Of a stretch of 64,000 nucleotides of DNA, positions 51,175 to 58,755 are shown one piece after another. This DNA comes from Motiliproteus sp965230185 (GTDB lineage: Bacteria > Pseudomonadota > Gammaproteobacteria > Pseudomonadales > Balneatricaceae). The stretch lies in the NCBI GenBank assembly GCA_965230185.1, contig OZ245995.1:2542001-2606000 (forward strand). Reading direction: 5' to 3'. Under the pieces are notes generated by a model. That model ran no database searches. It was not told the DNA's origin and was given only the letters and a program-made list of their open reading frames with translations. The position numbers and the translations under genes were made by a program. Position 1 is the stretch's first letter, and every line of letters starts with the position of its first letter.

Positions 51175-51849
51175 TCATTGCCTGGCTCCGGTCAGGCTTT
51201 TCAGCGGTGACCGGACCCGGTCAAACTCCATCGGGCTCAGGTACTGAAATACCTCCTTGCCCTCTGCGCTGACTGCAATATCGAGACCCTTTGCCGGGTA
51301 CAGCCAGTGGGTGACATCATCGCTGCCGGCGATTTTTTCATCGGCCCGGCCAAAGTGTTTTTCGATCAGATCGGCATCGAGGTCGGTACCCGGAAGATAG
51401 GTAATCAGATCGATAACGGCACCATGGAGTTGTTGTTTATCGGTCTCGCTGAGTTCCACCTTGCGGGTGCCATCGTCGAGACGGCTTATCCGCAGCCCCC
51501 GGTCAAAGATGCCGGATGCCTGCTGCTGCCGGACTTCCAGAGGCATCACAAAACTGGCCTTCAGGCCGCTGAGATAGATACGGTCGAAAAAGGCTTCAAC
51601 CGCAAACTTTCCTTCGGGCGAGCGGAACAGGTTGATCTTGGCGCTGCTCTGCAGGCTTTTTTCGGCATCGGCCAGGGTGCTTCTGCCGGGAGTCAGGTCA
51701 AACACCCGGGATTCTCCGGCGCTGTTGACTTCGATCATCCAGGGCAGTTTTGGGTTGGTGTCGACGGGGCGGCCGCCGGGCATCAGGACGACGATGGCGC
51801 CGGCCAGCAGAATAATAACAAGCAGGCCGAGAACAATTTTACGATCCAT
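51175..51849 (-). CDS. Membrane-anchored periplasmic protein, unknown function
   Basis: A 224-residue protein with an N-terminal membrane anchor (KIVLGLLVIILLAGAIVVLM) and a soluble domain with alternating strands (LPWMIEVNSAGESRVFDLTPG; KINLFRSPEGKFAVEAFFDRIYLSGLKASFVMPL) and an acidic helix pair (DLIEKHFGRADEKIAGSDD). I do not recognise a named family. The start at ATG 51849 fits the anchor; AGGAG lies about 11 bases upstream. It is convergent with ccoS, so a link to cbb3 assembly is possible but unproven. Confidence 0.7.
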   Translation of the reverse strand: MDRKIVLGLLVIILLAGAIVVLMPGGRPVDTNPKLPWMIEVNSAGESRVFDLTPGRSTLADAEKSLQSSAKINLFRSPEGKFAVEAFFDRIYLSGLKASFVMPLEVRQQQASGIFDRGLRISRLDDGTRKVELSETDKQQLHGAVIDLITYLPGTDLDADLIEKHFGRADEKIAGSDDVTHWLYPAKGLDIAVSAEGKEVFQYLSPMEFDRVRSPLKSLTGARQ

Positions 51850-52070
51850 AACGAGATGCAGCTCCTGTTGCAAAGGTTGCCGGACGCCCGCTCGAAAGGG
51901 GGCTTACGGTCACTGAAAGCGGAGTAGCTTTAATGCTGGCTGGTGTTCAGACCGGCACCACAGCGTTCTCCTGTGAACGGCATTTTAACGGCCGGCATGC
52001 GGGGAATACAGAGTATTTTTGGGTATCATAGCCCCGGGAAACAACAGACAGGAAAAATGGAGTTCAGCGC

Positions 52071-52643
52071 ATGAAATTTGATATTCAGGCCGAAGCGAAA
52101 CTGAGGGCAAAGGCGCCTCATGAGCTGTTTCTGACGAACATGGTCGGCAATCACATTCTCTGGTTTGTCGCGGCGCTGGGTATTTTTAACACCTACTGGC
52201 AACCGATACTGCTGGTGCCGGTGGTCTCTGTGGCGACGATTATCTATACCCTTATCCGGGCCCGGAAATCCCGCGAAACTGATGACTGGTTTGTGATGTG
52301 CCACTGGCAGCTGGCGGCCCGCCGCAGTCAGGTGTTTGCTATGGTGCTGACAATCGGTTTTGTTATCGCCGCACTGGGCTGGGTGGCTTATTCCTGGCTT
52401 GGGTTGATGAAGGTGGCTGTGATCGCCATGGTTGGAGGAATTGGTCTGCTGCCGGTGATGGTTTCGGTGCTGGTGCTGATCGTGATGGAGTCCGATGCCA
52501 TGCACCAGGCAGCCAGTGGCCAGCTGTCCGAAAGTATCTGGCGGCGTTTCCCTAACGAGGCGGTGACGATTATTGAAGAAGCTGTGTCAGAAAACCCGCC
52601 ACAGACTCCAGAGCCCGAAACCGATAACGCAAAGGCCTGCTAA
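52071..52643 (+). CDS. Four-helix membrane protein, unknown function
   Basis: A 190-residue protein with about four hydrophobic segments (LWFVAALGIFNTYWQPILLVPVV region, VFAMVLTIGFVIAALGWVAY, VAVIAMVGGIGLLPVMVSVL) and the conserved-looking DDWFVMCHWQLAARRSQVF between them. A Pro/Glu-rich tail ends it. Family not recognised. Its last 57 bases overlap the convergent SafE-family gene on the other strand. Divergent from the anchored protein at 51175-51849. Confidence 0.7.
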   Translation: MKFDIQAEAKLRAKAPHELFLTNMVGNHILWFVAALGIFNTYWQPILLVPVVSVATIIYTLIRARKSRETDDWFVMCHWQLAARRSQVFAMVLTIGFVIAALGWVAYSWLGLMKVAVIAMVGGIGLLPVMVSVLVLIVMESDAMHQAASGQLSESIWRRFPNEAVTIIEEAVSENPPQTPEPETDNAKAC

Positions 52644-53279
52644 GCGGCGGGTCAGCGGGGCCTGCAGCAGATGGGCTGCGGCTCCGGTCAGCAGTCCCAT
52701 AATAATCAGGTTCGGCAGTGTGCCGGCGGCAAAGGCCAGCATAACGCCGGCGCCTTTCAGGGCGCTGCCGGTGGATACTGCATTGATCAGCATGCTGTAG
52801 ACCAGCCCGCAGGGAACCCATCCCCACACCAGTCCGACCCCCAGCGCTCTGAGCGGCGAGCTGACCGGCAGCAGTTTTCGCCCCAGCGGCTCGATCCGAC
52901 GCCACAGGCCGCCACCGGCCTGCTCAACCCGATTCAGCAGCATCCACCAGCCGCCAATATAGAGTCCCAGCAGGATCATAAAGATGCCTGCGAACATCAG
53001 CAGAACTCGCTGAGCGACGTAAAGCGGCATCCACTGAACCAGCAGGGTGCCAAGCCCGCCCATCAGCGCGCCGGCGGCGACGTAGCTGCTGATGCGTCCC
53101 AGGTTGTAGGCCATCTGATAGGGCAGCATCGCGCTGGCTCGGCGACGGCTTTCACCGGGCAGGCTGATGCTGAGGGTGCTGACTATTCCGCCACACATGC
53201 CGACGCAGTGGACACCGCCGACAAGGCCGACGATCAGGGCGCTGAGATAGGGTAACCAGAATTCAGGAACGGAGGACAA
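52587..53279 (-). CDS. TauE/SafE-family membrane protein (cytochrome-biogenesis type)
   Basis: A 230-residue protein with six or so helices. Typical motifs are the N-terminal VGLVGGVHCVGMCGGIV with its two cysteines, YNLGRISSYVAAGALMGGLG, and LVWGWVPCGLVYSMLINAVSTGSALKGA. Proteins of this type are common next to cco genes and are annotated sulfite-exporter-like or UreH/DsbD-like. A role in copper or thiol handling for cytochrome assembly is inference. Its 3' end overlaps the convergent gene by 57 bases. Confidence 0.85.
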   Translation of the reverse strand: MSSVPEFWLPYLSALIVGLVGGVHCVGMCGGIVSTLSISLPGESRRRASAMLPYQMAYNLGRISSYVAAGALMGGLGTLLVQWMPLYVAQRVLLMFAGIFMILLGLYIGGWWMLLNRVEQAGGGLWRRIEPLGRKLLPVSSPLRALGVGLVWGWVPCGLVYSMLINAVSTGSALKGAGVMLAFAAGTLPNLIIMGLLTGAAAHLLQAPLTRRLAGLCVIGFGLWSLWRVF

Positions 53280-53391
53280 AGGACACAGCTCTTAACGGTC
53301 AGATGGTAGAAATCACGAGGTCGGGCAATTGTGACGGCAGTCGTCGGTAATTGGAAGAGGGGCTGCTGGATTGTGGGGGAACAGGGGCAGG

Positions 53392-53414
53392 CCATAGCTC
53401 ATTGCGAGCTATGG
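53392..53414. repeat. Perfect 9-bp hairpin downstream of the second FNR-family gene
   Basis: CCATAGCTC (53392-53400) and GAGCTATGG (53406-53414) with an ATTGC loop, 57 bases past the regulator's stop. No T-run on either side. Confidence 0.5.
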
Positions 53415-53470
53415 TCGTGCAGAGTGCTCGGGGTAAGGCGCGCCGGTTGCCGAATCGATCAGCCCCGGAT

Positions 53471-54229
53471 TCAGGCCATAGTGCCGGGCAGGCCGGACAG
53501 AGCGCGGAGCTGATCCATGTTCAGAATACGGATATGTTTACCGCGAACGGCGATCGATCCGGACTGGTGAAGTTTAGTGAACAGTCTGCTCAGTGTTTCT
53601 TTGCGCAGCCCCAGGAAGTTGGCGATATCATCGCGGGACATCGGTAGCTGAAACTCCTCTCCGGAGAATCCGCGCTCCTGGCGGCGCAGTGACAGGTTTA
53701 GCAGGAAGGCGGACAGTCTCTGCTCGGCATTCTTGCGGGCCATCAACATGGCGAACTGCCGATGAAGGTCGAAGTTCTCCTTGTGCAGCATACTCTGGAA
53801 ATTATTCAGCAGCACGGGTAACTGATTGGCTGTTTCCTGCAGGCTGGCAAAGGGCAGTTCGCAGAAATGGCTGTCCTCAAGGGCGATCGCGCTGCAGGGA
53901 TATCGCTGTGGATAGATTCCGGTCTGGCCAAGCGTCTCGCCGGCCAGCACGAAGCCGACGATCAGCTCCTCATCGTCCTCGGAGGTATTTACCAGCTTCA
54001 TAGCGCCGGAGGTGATTGCATAGATTGTCGAGAAGGGCTGGCCTTCGGTGAACAGTGCTTCGCCCGCTCTCAGAGGCTGGCGGCGTTCAACAAATTCCTC
54101 AGCCATGCTGAGTTCATGGCCGCCGATATCGATCGGATTGCAGAGTGGAAACAGGCCGCAGTCATCGCAGGCAACGTGGCTTACCTGCTTACGACGTTGC
54201 GGGCGATCGGTCATGATTCGAGTAGTCAT
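53471..54229 (-). CDS. FNR-family regulator with intact [4Fe-4S] ligands
   Basis: A 252-residue CRP/FNR-family protein. The N-terminal ACDDCGLFPLC gives C21-x2-C24-x5-C30, and HFCELPF supplies the fourth cysteine C123, the complete FNR cluster set. The recognition helix DIANFLGLRKETLSRLFTKLH keeps E-x-x-S-R, so it should read TTGAT/TTGAC-type boxes. Oxygen sensing is therefore likely. Its body is more diverged from ANR than the protein at 39728, yet it has the ligands that one lacks. It lies behind ccoGHIS and the SafE-type gene. ATG 54214 is an alternative start. Confidence 0.88.
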   Translation of the reverse strand: MTTRIMTDRPQRRKQVSHVACDDCGLFPLCNPIDIGGHELSMAEEFVERRQPLRAGEALFTEGQPFSTIYAITSGAMKLVNTSEDDEELIVGFVLAGETLGQTGIYPQRYPCSAIALEDSHFCELPFASLQETANQLPVLLNNFQSMLHKENFDLHRQFAMLMARKNAEQRLSAFLLNLSLRRQERGFSGEEFQLPMSRDDIANFLGLRKETLSRLFTKLHQSGSIAVRGKHIRILNMDQLRALSGLPGTMA

Positions 54230-54627
54230 TCAGGTCCCTGCTCAGGTTGTGGCCAGACAGACTTCACGGTCACCGGACCGACGGTGGTTACTGCGATGGC
54301 CAGAATACTTACCAATTCGTTGATGGTATCACTTCAGGAAGAGGGTCAAATTGCTTTATATCAAATCGGAACAATGATGTTGTCGGGGGCTGGTGCCGTG
54401 GCCCGCGGGAATATTTGCCGATTTGTGCAAGTGGCGCTGGTGCCCGGACCGGATGCCGTAGATAATGCCGCCTGTGCCGCCTGTGCCGCCTGTGCCGCCT
54501 GTGCCGCCTGTGCCGCCTGTGCCGCCTGTGCCGCCTGTGCCGCCTGTGCCGCCTGTGCCGCCTGTGCCGCCTGTGCCGCCTGTGCCGGCGGGCGCCGTAC
54601 CGATTCACCATCCCGACAGAGGAAACC
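54230..54627. other. Intergenic region between the FNR-family gene and rlmM
   Basis: 398 bases between divergent genes. The distal half carries the 9-bp tandem repeat listed separately. Frames across the repeat give monotonous peptides and I do not call them genes. Both flanking promoters should lie here. Confidence 0.5.
54466..54587 (+). repeat. Minisatellite: 9-bp unit TGCCGCCTG, 13 perfect copies
   Basis: Thirteen identical copies of TGCCGCCTG run from 54466 to 54582 plus a partial TGCCG. The unit is a multiple of three, so any frame reads a three-residue repeat. The array ends 40 bases before the rlmM ATG (54628). Perfect identity suggests recent expansion and likely length variation between strains. 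Confidence 0.97.
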
Positions 54628-55692
54628 ATGGACCATCTGATTCTTTACTGCCGCCCCGGGTTCGAATCTGAAGCTGCGGCTGAGATCAGCGATCAGGCAC
54701 AGCTGACCGGCGAATACGGGTACGTGAAGGCCCGCAGCGGTGATGGCTATGTGGCTTATATTTGTCAGAAGCCGGACGGTGCACACCGGCTGATTCGAAG
54801 GCTGGCTTTCAGAAAACTGATATTTGCCCGTCAGTGGCTGGCCTGTGGTGAGATGATCAGCGATCTGCCGGCCTCGGATCGAATCGGTCCGTTGCTGGAG
54901 GCGCTCCGTCCTCTGCCCCAGTGCGGAGAGCTGGTGATCGAAACCGCCGATACCAACGACGCCAGACCGCTGGCAACGTTCTGCCGGAAGTTCACATCGC
55001 CCTGTGCGGCGGCTCTTCGTAAAGCCGGAGTGCTGTCACAGAAGCGAAACCGAACGCTGCCGCGTCTGCATCTGTTTTTTCAGGACTCGAACAGCGTTTA
55101 TGCTGGCATCAGTTATCCTGACAACAGCTCGTCCCACCCGATGGGGATTATGAGGCTGAAATTTCCCGCCGACGCTCCCAGCAGGTCGACGCTGAAGCTG
55201 GAGGAGGCCTGGCATTATTTTCTGAGCAGAAAGCAGCAGGAACGACTGCTGGAGCCGGGTATGACGGCAGTGGATCTGGGAGCCGCTCCGGGAGGCTGGA
55301 CCTGGCAGCTGGTGCGCCGTCATATGAAAGTGACCGCGGTCGATAATGGCCCGATGGCACAATCGCTGATGGACAGCGGGCTGGTGACCCATGTGCGGGA
55401 GGACGGTTTCCGATACCGACCCCGTAAAACGGTGGAATGGATGGTCTGTGATATTGCCGATCAACCCGCAAAAGTAGCGCGACTGGCGGCCAGCTGGTTT
55501 GCAAACGGAGGGTGTCGGCGCACGATCTTTAATCTCAAACTGCCGATGAAAAAACGCTATCAGGCGGTTCAGGATGCCGTCGAGGTTATCGAATCGGTGC
55601 TGGAGGAGTCTGAGCTGGCCTGGGAGCTGGATATCAGTCACCTCTACCATGACCGGGAAGAGGTGACCTGTTATCTGCGGTCAGCGGACTGA
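54628..55692 (+). CDS. rlmM: 23S rRNA 2'-O-ribose methyltransferase RlmM
   Basis: A 354-residue enzyme that methylates the 2'-OH of C2498 in 23S rRNA. The N-terminal THUMP-like part begins MDHLILYCRPGFESEAAAEI, and the Rossmann domain has the SAM motif VDLGAAPGGWTWQL (about 213-226), then AVDNGPMA, DGFRY and the catalytic-tetrad-type lysine in NLKLPMKKRY. Length matches RlmM. The start has an AGAGGAAACC site. The 5' region carries the tandem repeat. Confidence 0.95.
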   Translation: MDHLILYCRPGFESEAAAEISDQAQLTGEYGYVKARSGDGYVAYICQKPDGAHRLIRRLAFRKLIFARQWLACGEMISDLPASDRIGPLLEALRPLPQCGELVIETADTNDARPLATFCRKFTSPCAAALRKAGVLSQKRNRTLPRLHLFFQDSNSVYAGISYPDNSSSHPMGIMRLKFPADAPSRSTLKLEEAWHYFLSRKQQERLLEPGMTAVDLGAAPGGWTWQLVRRHMKVTAVDNGPMAQSLMDSGLVTHVREDGFRYRPRKTVEWMVCDIADQPAKVARLAASWFANGGCRRTIFNLKLPMKKRYQAVQDAVEVIESVLEESELAWELDISHLYHDREEVTCYLRSAD

Positions 55693-55749
55693 GCACGGGG
55701 AGAGTGCGATCGGGTATCGCCGGTTTACCCCGGTTTCCCGTCCGCTGTT

Positions 55750-56034
55750 CTAGAGGTGCTCGAAGATGGTGATCTTCTCGTCACTTAGCAGCATCGGCCG
55801 GATCTCCGCCAGCATCGCCTGACGCTCCTCCGAATGGTACCAGCGACTCCAGTCGGAAATATCGTTATAGGCGGCAATCACCAGACGGTGGTTGGGGTCG
55901 TGAGCGTTTTTCATGGATTCGCCGGAAATAAAACCGTGTGACTGCATCGCCTGCTGCAGGGTCCGGCGGGCGACCTGGAAATAGTGGTCGGCAAGGTCCG
56001 GGGCGATATGGCGTTCGATCAGTACCTTTATCAT
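55750..56034 (-). CDS. Antibiotic-biosynthesis-monooxygenase (ABM) domain protein
   Basis: A 94-residue dimeric ferredoxin-like-fold protein: KVLIERHIAPDLADHYFQVARRTLQQAMQSHGFISGES, HRLVIAAYNDISDWSRWYHSEERQ, typical of ABM-domain proteins. Many are uncharacterised small monooxygenases or haem-degrading relatives. The start is ATG 56034 with GAGGAG at good spacing; a TTG-type extension to 56058 is unlikely. Function unknown. Confidence 0.82.
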   Translation of the reverse strand: MIKVLIERHIAPDLADHYFQVARRTLQQAMQSHGFISGESMKNAHDPNHRLVIAAYNDISDWSRWYHSEERQAMLAEIRPMLLSDEKITIFEHL

Positions 56035-56200
56035 TGCTGCGGCTCCTCGGTAAAACACCCTTTACAATCAAAATTGTAGATGATCTGATCGGGCCTCGCG
56101 GCGGTAAATGGATAAACCGGTGCGAAAAAAACGTCACCGTACTTTTTCACAGGACGATGTTCTGAGAGAATGTAGCCTGTCGACATTTGAGGTTTTGTTG

Positions 56201-56443
56201 ATGACCGATATCAAAGTAGATCATTACATGGATGCCAAAGGGCTGTACTGCCCGGAGCCGGTGATGATGCTTCACAATAAAGTTCGGGATATGGGAGTTG
56301 GCGAGGTGCTGCAGGTGATTGCCACCGATCCGTCAACCCAGCGGGATATCCCCAAGTTCTGCACTTTTCTCGGCCATGAGCTGATTGAGCATCGTGAACA
56401 GGAAGAGTGCTACTGGTATTTCATTCGCAAAGGGGAGTCCTGA
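56201..56443 (+). CDS. tusA: Sulfur carrier protein TusA
   Basis: An 80-residue TusA-family protein. The active-site motif AKGLYCPEPVMMLHNKVRDM holds C17, the persulfide cysteine, and the rest (GEVLQVIATDPSTQRDIPKFCTFLGHELI) fits the fold. It shuttles sulfur for tRNA 2-thiouridine and other pathways. The start is ATG 56201, because the upstream extension to 56108 is not conserved-looking. A GAGG ribosome site precedes it. Confidence 0.93.
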   Translation: MTDIKVDHYMDAKGLYCPEPVMMLHNKVRDMGVGEVLQVIATDPSTQRDIPKFCTFLGHELIEHREQEECYWYFIRKGES

Positions 56444-56522
56444 GTCGGCAGCTTCCGTGCGGCTGAGACTGCCGGATCTGAGTGTCGATTCCTCCATTCC
56501 GTAAACTCCAAAGTAAAGCTTC

Positions 56523-56957
56523 ATGACTACTGAAAAAAACACTTCCTCCAGAAACAAGAACCGGGCAGCCAACCAGGCCGCCATCACCCTGATTTCAGAG
56601 CTCTATCCAGAGGTTTTTAATCGCGAAAATGTTCGCCCGCTGAAGATCGGAATCCAGGAGGACATCGTTGCTGACGGTAAAATCTCCAAGGGTAAGATCA
56701 AGCGTGCGCTGGCCTCCTGGGTTCGTTCGCCTAATTACTACAAGTCGCTGCAGGCCGGAGCTGATCGCATCAACCTTCAGGCTGAGGCGGATGGCGCCGT
56801 TACTGAGGATGAGGCGGAACACGCTAAGTCGATGCTGAAGAAAATCCGTGAAGCCCGGAATGAGCGGATTAAACAGCAGAAAGCGGAAGCTCGCGAGCAG
56901 CAGCGGCAGGAACGTTTTAACAGCAAGCTTAGTCAGCTGCTGCAGAAGGGAAGCTGA
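56523..56957 (+). CDS. ProQ/FinO-domain RNA-binding protein
   Basis: A 144-residue RNA chaperone with a ProQ/FinO domain at residues about 10-100: LISELYPEVFNRENVRPLKIGIQEDIVADGK, then RALASWVRSPNYYKSLQAGADRINL. A basic-acidic helical tail rich in Arg, Glu and Gln (AREQQRQERFNSKL) follows. It lacks the C-terminal Tudor-like domain of full-length ProQ, so it is a short form. Its stop is one base before the TTG start of the LOG-family gene, implying coupling. Confidence 0.88.
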   Translation: MTTEKNTSSRNKNRAANQAAITLISELYPEVFNRENVRPLKIGIQEDIVADGKISKGKIKRALASWVRSPNYYKSLQAGADRINLQAEADGAVTEDEAEHAKSMLKKIREARNERIKQQKAEAREQQRQERFNSKLSQLLQKGS

Positions 56958-56958
56958 T

Positions 56959-57543
56959 TTGCTTCGGCACATCGCTGTCTATTGCGGCGCCAGTCCTGGT
57001 GCCGATCCTGATTTTGCAGTCAGAGCCGGTGATCTGGCTGAAGCGCTGGCCGATCGAAAACTGGGGTTGGTTTACGGGGGCTCCCGTAATGGTCTGATGG
57101 GCGTGCTGGCCGATCAGATGCTGGCGGCCGGCGGCAGGGTCGTCGGCGTTATGCCGCGGTCGCTGATTGAGTGGGAGCAGGCTCACCAGAGTCTCACCGA
57201 ACTGATCACCGTAACCGGTATGCATGAGCGTAAGCAGATCATGTCGGATCGCGCAGATGGTTTTATCGCCATGCCCGGTGGCATCGGCACCCTCGAAGAG
57301 ATCTTTGAAATGATTTCCTGGGCGCAGTTGGGCGTGCACTATAAGCCCTGTGCGTTTTACAACATCAATGGCTATTACGACGGGCTGTTTCGTTTTCTCG
57401 ATCACAGTGTCGAGCAGGGGCTGATGCGTCCGCAGCTCCGTGAAATGCTGCTGATCGACGAAAATCCCGAGCAGTTGCTTCAGCGGATGGTCGACTACCG
57501 CTCTCCGGTCCGTCATCGTTGGATAGACAGCTCAGAGACCTGA
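56959..57543 (+). CDS. LOG-family nucleotide 5'-monophosphate phosphoribohydrolase
   Basis: A 194-residue LOG-family enzyme of the TIGR00730 type. Motifs are IAVYCGASPGADPDF, LGLVYGGSRNGLMGVLAD and the active-site AMPGGIGTLEEIFEMISW (PGGxGTxxE). Relatives hydrolyse nucleoside monophosphates to base and ribose 5-phosphate. The start is TTG at 56959, one base after the ProQ stop, with AAGGGAAG as ribosome site; the upstream open frame overlaps proQ and is not used. Confidence 0.88.
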   Translation: MLRHIAVYCGASPGADPDFAVRAGDLAEALADRKLGLVYGGSRNGLMGVLADQMLAAGGRVVGVMPRSLIEWEQAHQSLTELITVTGMHERKQIMSDRADGFIAMPGGIGTLEEIFEMISWAQLGVHYKPCAFYNINGYYDGLFRFLDHSVEQGLMRPQLREMLLIDENPEQLLQRMVDYRSPVRHRWIDSSET

Positions 57544-57600
57544 TGGTCATCCCCGGCCGTCATCGTCGTTATCTGTACCGGTCTTAAATCGACTCAAACG

Positions 57601-58692
57601 CTACTGATTACCTCCCGGCATCAGGCCGCACTGATCCAGTACCGTCTGCCAGGCGCTGGTATGACGATGAATGGCCTGCTGGTAGTCCGACCACGGGCTT
57701 CCCGGCAGCCGCATATCCAGCATCTGTTCCCGGTAGTGGCGCATGACCGCCGGCACCGGCAGTTTATTCTCGTCCAGCAGATCGTTAGTCTGCAGCAGCC
57801 AGCTTTCACCCTGTCGCTGAACCATCGCCATATAGGGTTGTACTTCCCCGGCGTAGTACCGGATAAATACGTTTTTCAGAAAACGAGCCTTCTCGGTGGC
57901 TCGACCGTTGAAACAGAGCGGGCGTCTTTCGACCGATCGCTCAAGTACGGCAGCAGCTCGGTTGAGGTAGTGGCTGAGCAGAGCCAGTGATTTCAACAAC
58001 TGACTGCCGTATTCGCTGGTATGAAGCGCAAAGTAGTGTTTTTCCAGGTTGTTCAGCTCGTTGTTCAGGTGGTAGCGATTGTGTCTGCGATAATCACTGA
58101 GCAGGTCGACAATATTCTGAAAGGCCTTCAGCGCTCGCTGGCTGTCGCCGAATCCCGGGTTGCCCGCCAGCGGCAGCGGTTCTCTTGAGAGGGAGAAATT
58201 GCGTTCCAGTGCCTCGCTGGTGAACAGGCCATTCCAGACCACCGCCTCCAGATTCTCCGACTTAACCTGCCAGGTCTCCTTCAGCAAGCGGCTGAACTCT
58301 TTGTCCCGTGATGGCCGGACCTGGTGGTGGCGATGGCAGGGATCCAGACGGTCAAAGAAACGGAGCTCGTAACTGAGCAGCGTTGAAGGTTTCATGACTT
58401 TGCCGAGCGAGCTGTTTCGTTCTGCAATCAACGGCAGCAGGCCGCAGTCGGCAAAGTCCAGCGACTCCAGCAGTCCGGCCCGCAGCTCGCTGATCGGTAA
58501 TCTGCGTTCCCGCCTCGGTGGCAGCGGTCTCAGGGCTTCATAAGGGTTGCCGTCTTCGGCATCGGTATCGAGCGTATTGCTGACCCGCTCCAGGTAATTG
58601 CTGAGCACTGCCTCGGGGGTGCCGCGATCGCAACCCGCTAAGCACAGTGCCAGTAGGAGGAAGACCATTGCCGGCCGGATAGATATCTGCAT
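57601..58692 (-). CDS. DUF3080 lipoprotein
   Basis: A 363-residue predicted lipoprotein: signal MQISIRPAMVFLLLALCLAGC with lipobox CLAGC, then a largely helical domain matching DUF3080 (LSNYLERVSNTLD; LPPRRERRLPISELRAGLLESLDFADCGLLPLIAERNSSLGKVM). Conserved cysteines (C82-type, DPCHRHH, PLCFNGR) may form disulfides in the periplasm. Function unknown. Convergent with the LOG gene and 63 bases downstream of the MATE gene on the same strand, so possibly co-transcribed. Confidence 0.85.
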   Translation of the reverse strand: MQISIRPAMVFLLLALCLAGCDRGTPEAVLSNYLERVSNTLDTDAEDGNPYEALRPLPPRRERRLPISELRAGLLESLDFADCGLLPLIAERNSSLGKVMKPSTLLSYELRFFDRLDPCHRHHQVRPSRDKEFSRLLKETWQVKSENLEAVVWNGLFTSEALERNFSLSREPLPLAGNPGFGDSQRALKAFQNIVDLLSDYRRHNRYHLNNELNNLEKHYFALHTSEYGSQLLKSLALLSHYLNRAAAVLERSVERRPLCFNGRATEKARFLKNVFIRYYAGEVQPYMAMVQRQGESWLLQTNDLLDENKLPVPAVMRHYREQMLDMRLPGSPWSDYQQAIHRHTSAWQTVLDQCGLMPGGNQ

Positions 58693-58755
58693 AAGGCTCT
58701 GTCTGCTCTTTACTGAAGTATAGCGCCGGCGATTCAGGCCCGCTTCAGAGCGACT

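Noticed and set aside
54466..54587. Tandem repeat considered as CRISPR array or as coding for Cys-Ala-Ala or Pro-Pro-Val repeats
   Set aside because: There are no spacers, the unit is only 9 bp, and the frames through it lack ribosome sites and family resemblance. Long ORFs here are a by-product of a 9-bp period.
54658..54670. GGTTCGAATC, a tRNA T-arm-like sequence
   Set aside because: It lies inside rlmM, encoding PGFES, and no acceptor or anticodon arms fit around it.
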